From the NCBI GenBank assembly GCA_043802925.1, contig JAZDKP010000175.1:1-16647 (forward strand): 16,647 nucleotides of DNA, read 5' to 3'. The DNA is from JAZDKP01 sp043802925 (lineage in GTDB: Bacteria; Fibrobacterota; OXYB2-FULL-49-7; JAEUSG01). The notes below the pieces were generated by a model. The model did no database searches. It saw only the letters and a program-made list of their open reading frames with translations, and was not told the origin of the DNA. Below are positions 14,101-16,647 of this stretch, one piece after another (the first letter of the stretch is position 1; the number at the start of each line of letters is the position of its first letter). A program made the translations under genes and the position numbers.

Positions 14101-16647
14101 CACGACCTGGAAATTGAAGAGCTGCTGCTCAGGGATGGAATCCGGGAAATCCGAGGATTTGGTCAGAATGACAGGCGCCGTGTTGTTGGCCTGCACTGTT
14201 ATGGTCCAGCTCAGTGTATCCGTGAATGCGCCGTCCGAGGCGATGACGCTGACCGGTGCGGTCTGCAGCGCGCCCGGGGTCCATGTCACAATACCGGTGG
14301 AGGCGTTGATGGTCATGCCGGACGGCGGGTCACTGAGGCTGAAGGTCACGACATCGCCGTTGGCGTCCAGCGCGTCGACGTCATAGGTATAAAGCGAATC
14401 GACTTTAACGGTAAGGAGCGGTGAAGTGGTCGTGATGACCGGTGCCGTGGGCGCATAGGTCTGCGTAAAAACACTGAATTGCGAAATCTGGTTCACCGTA
14501 TCGTTCATACGGCCTTGGGCCATGGTAAAAGCGGTGATGTAATAAACCGTGCCGCCGGTAAGCCCGGTGAATGTCGCAAAGGTATCGGTACCGGAGACCC
14601 ACTTCTTTTTGACCGCGGACACGAGGTCGATTGGGCTAAAGTGGAACCGGTCCGTATCAAACCGTAGCAGTACGGAATCCAAGGGTGACAGTGGACGGTC
14701 CCAATTCACCAATACGGTACTGGAATCCACACCTGTGGCGTTCAGGTTGGCGACGTTCATCGGCCGCGGCTGAATGCGGCGGGTGCTGTCGACCTTGATG
14801 GACGAGAAATTGCCCGTGGAGTCCTTGAAAAGAAGCCCGAAATAGAGCGTCGTATCCAGGGGCCATGAGGCGTTCGGGTAGAAGGCCGTATTCTGCAGGG
14901 TCGGCAGGGAGAAGCTGAGAAGGGTGGTCACGGAATCGCCGTTCGGATTGGACGGTGCACGAACCTGGCTCACCAGAATGCGGGCGTTCATGACGTCGGG
15001 TTCGGAGATGCTGTCGCCGGTCCAGGTCAACACGATGCCCGAATCAGAGGAGTCGGCGCTGAAAAGCGCTTTATTAACCGGCGCGGTGACATCCGAAATA
15101 TAGGCCTGGCAGCGGGCGGTGCTGGCGGTGTCGCTCCAGTTACCCGCGCTGTCCCTCACAAAGGCCGCGAAATAATAGGTGGTCCTTTCGCTGAGTGTGG
15201 TCAGCGTGTCGTTGAGCGCATTGGCCCGGTAGCCCTTGAAGAATGCGCCGTCCGTGTGTGAGACCGGGTAGGTCCCGTCGGTGCGCACCCTGACAAAGAC
15301 CGATTCCGCGTCCTGGTAATAGGGCTCGGAGGTCATGCGGTAGGCGCTGCCGCCCAGCCAGCTGACCTGGAAGTTCACGGGCGCCGCGGGTTTGGTCAGG
15401 TCGGGCATGATCAACAACTGCCGCGACGTCGGCGTGGTGTCAGACCAATTGCCCGATGTGTCGCGGACAAAGAGCGTGATATAATAGGGGGTGTTTTCAA
15501 AGAGGGGTGCGCGGTTGTAGGAGCCGGTTGCCAACGGGTATTCTTGAAATCCATAGGTGCCATTATTATCATTGGCGTATGTGGCAAACCGGTCGACGTC
15601 AAACCGTATCCGCACCGAGTCCGCGTCCGAACCCGCCATGGCGGCCGCGTTCCACGAGACCTGCACGCTGTCACTGGAACCGTAACGGGATGTGGTCAGC
15701 GTCATCAGGTTGACGGGCTTGGTGAGATCCAGGGTGCGCGCCTGCGCAAGCGCGCCGGAGGCGGACCAGTTCCCGGACGAATCGCGGACGAACAGGGCGA
15801 AGTAATAACGGGTCAAGGGCAGGAGGTGGGCCGGATTGATGCCCCCCCCGGTGAGCCCCCATTTGAATGTCAGTGTTGCGCCCACATCCGAGGGCGAGGT
15901 GGGATAGTCGCCCTGCTTGTACCAGATGCCGATGGAGTCCGCGTCCGGGCTGTTGCCGCCCGGGGACCAGAAGAGAGTGATGATGGAGTCGGTGATGCCG
16001 GTGGCCGTGAGCGTATAATTGTTGACGGGCGGGATGACGTCGGCCGTGACCACGACCGTCCAACTCTGCTTTATGGATTCAGAAGCGTCCGCTACTTCCA
16101 ACACGACCGGGTAACTGCCGGCGATGCCGGCCGTCCATTGCACCAGACCGCTGCCGTTCACTGTCATGCCCGAGGGATTCTGGAGCAGCGTGTAGGTCAG
16201 GGCGTCGCTGTTTGGGTCACCGGCCGTCACGGGGTAGGAGTAGGGATATCCGGCCTTGATGGCAAGCACGGGCGAGGAGGAGACATAGGGGGGCAGGTTG
16301 CCGGTCGGTACCGTGAGCCAGTTGGCGTAGTTGATGGTGGCGACGCCGCTGTAGTCATAATAATCGTAGATTTGCGTGATATTCTTGGGGTTGCCGCCCG
16401 CGGTCATCTGTGCGGTCGCTTCGCCCCAGAAATTGAACCGCGCGTCGATGTTCGGTCCGTTCACGTAATTGCCCATGGCGAAAAGGTAGCCCGAGGCGTT
16501 CGAAAACGTGTTGTAGTTGAAGGCCGCGGCGCCCATGCCGTACCCCACGCGAACGCCCCACGCCGTGTTCGTGATGACGTTGTGCGTGAACTGCGCCAGT
16601 GAATCGTAGCCGGCGGCAAGGCCGCACCTGAAATTATCCACGCGGTT
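11200..16647 (-). CDS. Giant modular surface/secreted protein with FN3, Ig/cadherin-like repeats and C-terminal sorting-type domain (N-terminus outside window)
   Basis: The frame is open from the right edge and gives 1,815 residues before the TAA at 11200-11202; the start lies outside. Order: residues 1 to about 115 are the end of a right-handed beta-helix (FTHNVITNTAWGV, NYNTFSNA, FNFWGEATAQM). About 120-205 is an Ig/cadherin-like (He_PIG) repeat; about 207-735 five FN3-like domains marked by YYFALFVRDSSGNWS-type strands; about 737-1295 six further Ig/cadherin-like repeats joined by NVNDAP-type linkers. About 1295-1710 is a region with WLMVSLPS, FEQGKGYWL and DTGWNMMASPYAY. The last 100 residues are NAPNPFNPATRIQYAIP, LKLYDLRGRLVRTL, ASGMYVYRI and KKMVLVK, the FlgD-Ig/type IX-type C-terminal domain common in FCB bacteria. 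It is probably exported and displayed or released. Its ligand or substrate is unknown, and no catalytic motif is visible. Confidence 0.9.
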   Translation of the reverse strand, partial: NRVDNFRCGLAAGYDSLAQFTHNVITNTAWGVRVGYGMGAAAFNYNTFSNASGYLFAMGNYVNGPNIDARFNFWGEATAQMTAGGNPKNITQIYDYYDYSGVATINYANWLTVPTGNLPPYVSSSPVLAIKAGYPYSYPVTAGDPNSDALTYTLLQNPSGMTVNGSGLVQWTAGIAGSYPVVLEVADASESIKQSWTVVVTADVIPPVNNYTLTATGITDSIITLFWSPGGNSPDADSIGIWYKQGDYPTSPSDVGATLTFKWGLTGGGINPAHLLPLTRYYFALFVRDSSGNWSASGALAQARTLDLTKPVNLMTLTTSRYGSSDSVQVSWNAAAMAGSDADSVRIRFDVDRFATYANDNNGTYGFQEYPLATGSYNRAPLFENTPYYITLFVRDTSGNWSDTTPTSRQLLIMPDLTKPAAPVNFQVSWLGGSAYRMTSEPYYQDAESVFVRVRTDGTYPVSHTDGAFFKGYRANALNDTLTTLSERTTYYFAAFVRDSAGNWSDTASTARCQAYISDVTAPVNKALFSADSSDSGIVLTWTGDSISEPDVMNARILVSQVRAPSNPNGDSVTTLLSFSLPTLQNTAFYPNASWPLDTTLYFGLLFKDSTGNFSSIKVDSTRRIQPRPMNVANLNATGVDSSTVLVNWDRPLSPLDSVLLRFDTDRFHFSPIDLVSAVKKKWVSGTDTFATFTGLTGGTVYYITAFTMAQGRMNDTVNQISQFSVFTQTYAPTAPVITTTSPLLTVKVDSLYTYDVDALDANGDVVTFSLSDPPSGMTINASTGIVTWTPGALQTAPVSVIASDGAFTDTLSWTITVQANNTAPVILTKSSDFPDSIPEQQLFNFQVVAEDPDTVSGDSIIYSLNGPGGLTINSRTGLMQWTPAASDIGASQPCTLVIIDSKGLLDTLAFSLRVYNVNAPPIITTAFTLDSVLEDAAYSRTLTSTDADVADNRAWSFLAGPTGLAVHSATGTVTWTPTNANVGDTTVSVMVMDLGGLSDTLTYTLRVKNVNDAPVVSGLPPSDTAVEDSPWTLTAGVTDPDAGDTHTWSIVSGPAGLAISAAGVMTWTPSNTDVGGRSLTIRVTDAGGLSATSALTLVVTNVNDAPSFTTVLTLDSVYEDALYSRTLAATDPDVGDVLAYGLVTAPTGMTLNSTTGAVSWTPSNADVKVPAVIFVKVQDVTGLSDTISYTLRVLNVNDAPVLAALAPDSVYEDSAYARTLRATDPDSAYGEGLTFSLLGKPAGMRIDSATGFLSWTPSNVNVGVSPLAVVVTDKAGAADTASFTLKVLNTNDAPTVRLAETPSVLFGAVKVRLVFDDPDRLNGLDSLLSYRTGLWDAATAETLFVRQRAAADVSVAIEEFYPVYADSVIFFAKATDLSASGSASAHIAAGSAGQSLVQKNLPPAEWLMVSLPSKNAPIASELLDPSKRIYRWSLNGYIDPEAGLSQFEQGKGYWLNADSAVRLIVADTGHRLTGVNTACSLAVDTGWNMMASPYAYAVRMPGANDTLFYWNGTDYLRTNVLEPWKGYFYYSSAGQALHFDGTPFNPDSVQRLARRMAKNALYKSAKEWMVRLVASGARSQDRDNLFGLNPLSKPSLDGLDQYEPPRAPVSAGVRVWFETDDHALSRSLTNASTGTGQWILAMDPGSDKGSIAITLEGLADLPGNLYVFFGDRNDYTDLRKAGKVSVQADSLRYYTVVVTDDKDFLSKVVRNYELAQNAPNPFNPATRIQYAIPSLYDAKGKPLATQPQVSLKLYDLRGRLVRTLADGPQAAGKRYDIQWNGREANSHAAASGMYVYRIDIGGKFVQSKKMVLVK
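11203..11512 (-). other. C-terminal FlgD-Ig / type IX-like sorting domain of the surface protein
   Basis: The final 103 residues begin YELAQNAPNPFNP and end SKKMVLVK. They contain the LYDLRGRLVRTL strand, the QWNGRE motif and ASGMYVYRI, in the order found in C-terminal domains that direct or anchor extracellular proteins in many FCB-group bacteria. It is the best taxonomic clue in the window. Whether it is cleaved by a type IX system here cannot be seen. Confidence 0.85.
12763..14439 (-). repeat. Six tandem Ig/cadherin-like (He_PIG) protein repeats
   Basis: Six units of about 93 residues (about 280 bp) run back to back with boundaries near 14439, 14172, 13887, 13611, 13333, 13048 and 12763. 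Each contains DxD near its start (DPD, DAD or DAN, likely calcium-related), PxGM/L, SATGxVTWTPSNxDVG, and LSDTLSYTLRVxNVNDAP. The linkers and WTPSN motif are most alike in units 3-6, suggesting later duplication of that part. The copies have diverged at DNA level. Confidence 0.85.
14440..16030 (-). repeat. Five tandem fibronectin type III-like domains
   Basis: Five units of roughly 100-110 residues lie between the first Ig-like repeat and the six-repeat array, with boundaries near 16030, 15725, 15395, 15090, 14760 and 14440. The first three share SDADSVxIR or DAESVFVR, TxYYFxxFVRDSSGNWS, and a D(L/V)TxPVN linker. The fourth and fifth are more divergent. The repeated SGNWSD element is typical of FN3 arrays in FCB-group secreted proteins. 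Confidence 0.75.

Overview
The window is a GC-rich, gene-dense bacterial chromosome segment. Two things point to the FCB superphylum (Fibrobacterota, Calditrichota, Ignavibacteria and relatives): the C-terminal 'NAPNPFNP ... YDLRGRLVRTL ... SGMYVYRI ... KKMVLVK' domain of a very large surface protein, and a ketol-acid reductoisomerase of the short type recalled from Bacteroidota and Fibrobacter. The exact phylum is an inference. Clear Shine-Dalgarno sites precede most ilv/leu genes.

Region 1 (1-8033, all minus strand) is a branched-chain amino acid operon in the order leader peptide - ilvD - ilvB - ilvN - ilvC - leuC - leuD - leuB. leuB runs off the left edge. It encodes acetolactate synthase (both subunits), reductoisomerase, dihydroxyacid dehydratase, isopropylmalate isomerase (both subunits) and isopropylmalate dehydrogenase. 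leuA and ilvE are not in the window. Genes overlap or lie within about 50 nt of each other, which suggests one transcript. Between the promoter and ilvD lies what reads as a complete ribosome-mediated attenuator: a 30-aa peptide with a Leu-Ile-Ile-Val-Ser-Leu-Ile-Ile run, a 12-bp antiterminator whose 5' arm is inside the last codons of the peptide, and a mutually exclusive 12-bp terminator with a T tract.

Region 2 (8034-9321) holds the divergent promoter region, a plus-strand gene for a small secreted beta-barrel protein resembling DUF3996, and a convergent minus-strand nitroreductase overlapping it by 10 bp.

Region 3 (9322-11024, minus) is a translationally coupled pair: a DjlA-like membrane TerB/J-domain co-chaperone, then a D12-class DNA adenine methylase with no restriction enzyme beside it.

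Region 4 (11025-11199) is intergenic and carries a palindromic array of short CAAAGG units, probably folding as the terminator of the upstream gene.

Region 5 (11200-16647, minus, 5' end outside the window) is one open frame of 1,815 codons. It encodes a modular extracellular protein: the end of a beta-helix, one Ig/cadherin-like repeat, five FN3-like domains, six Ig/cadherin-like repeats, a 'GWN' region and the C-terminal sorting-type domain.

The attenuator is the most interesting element. I found no CRISPR array, transposase, tRNA or rRNA gene.
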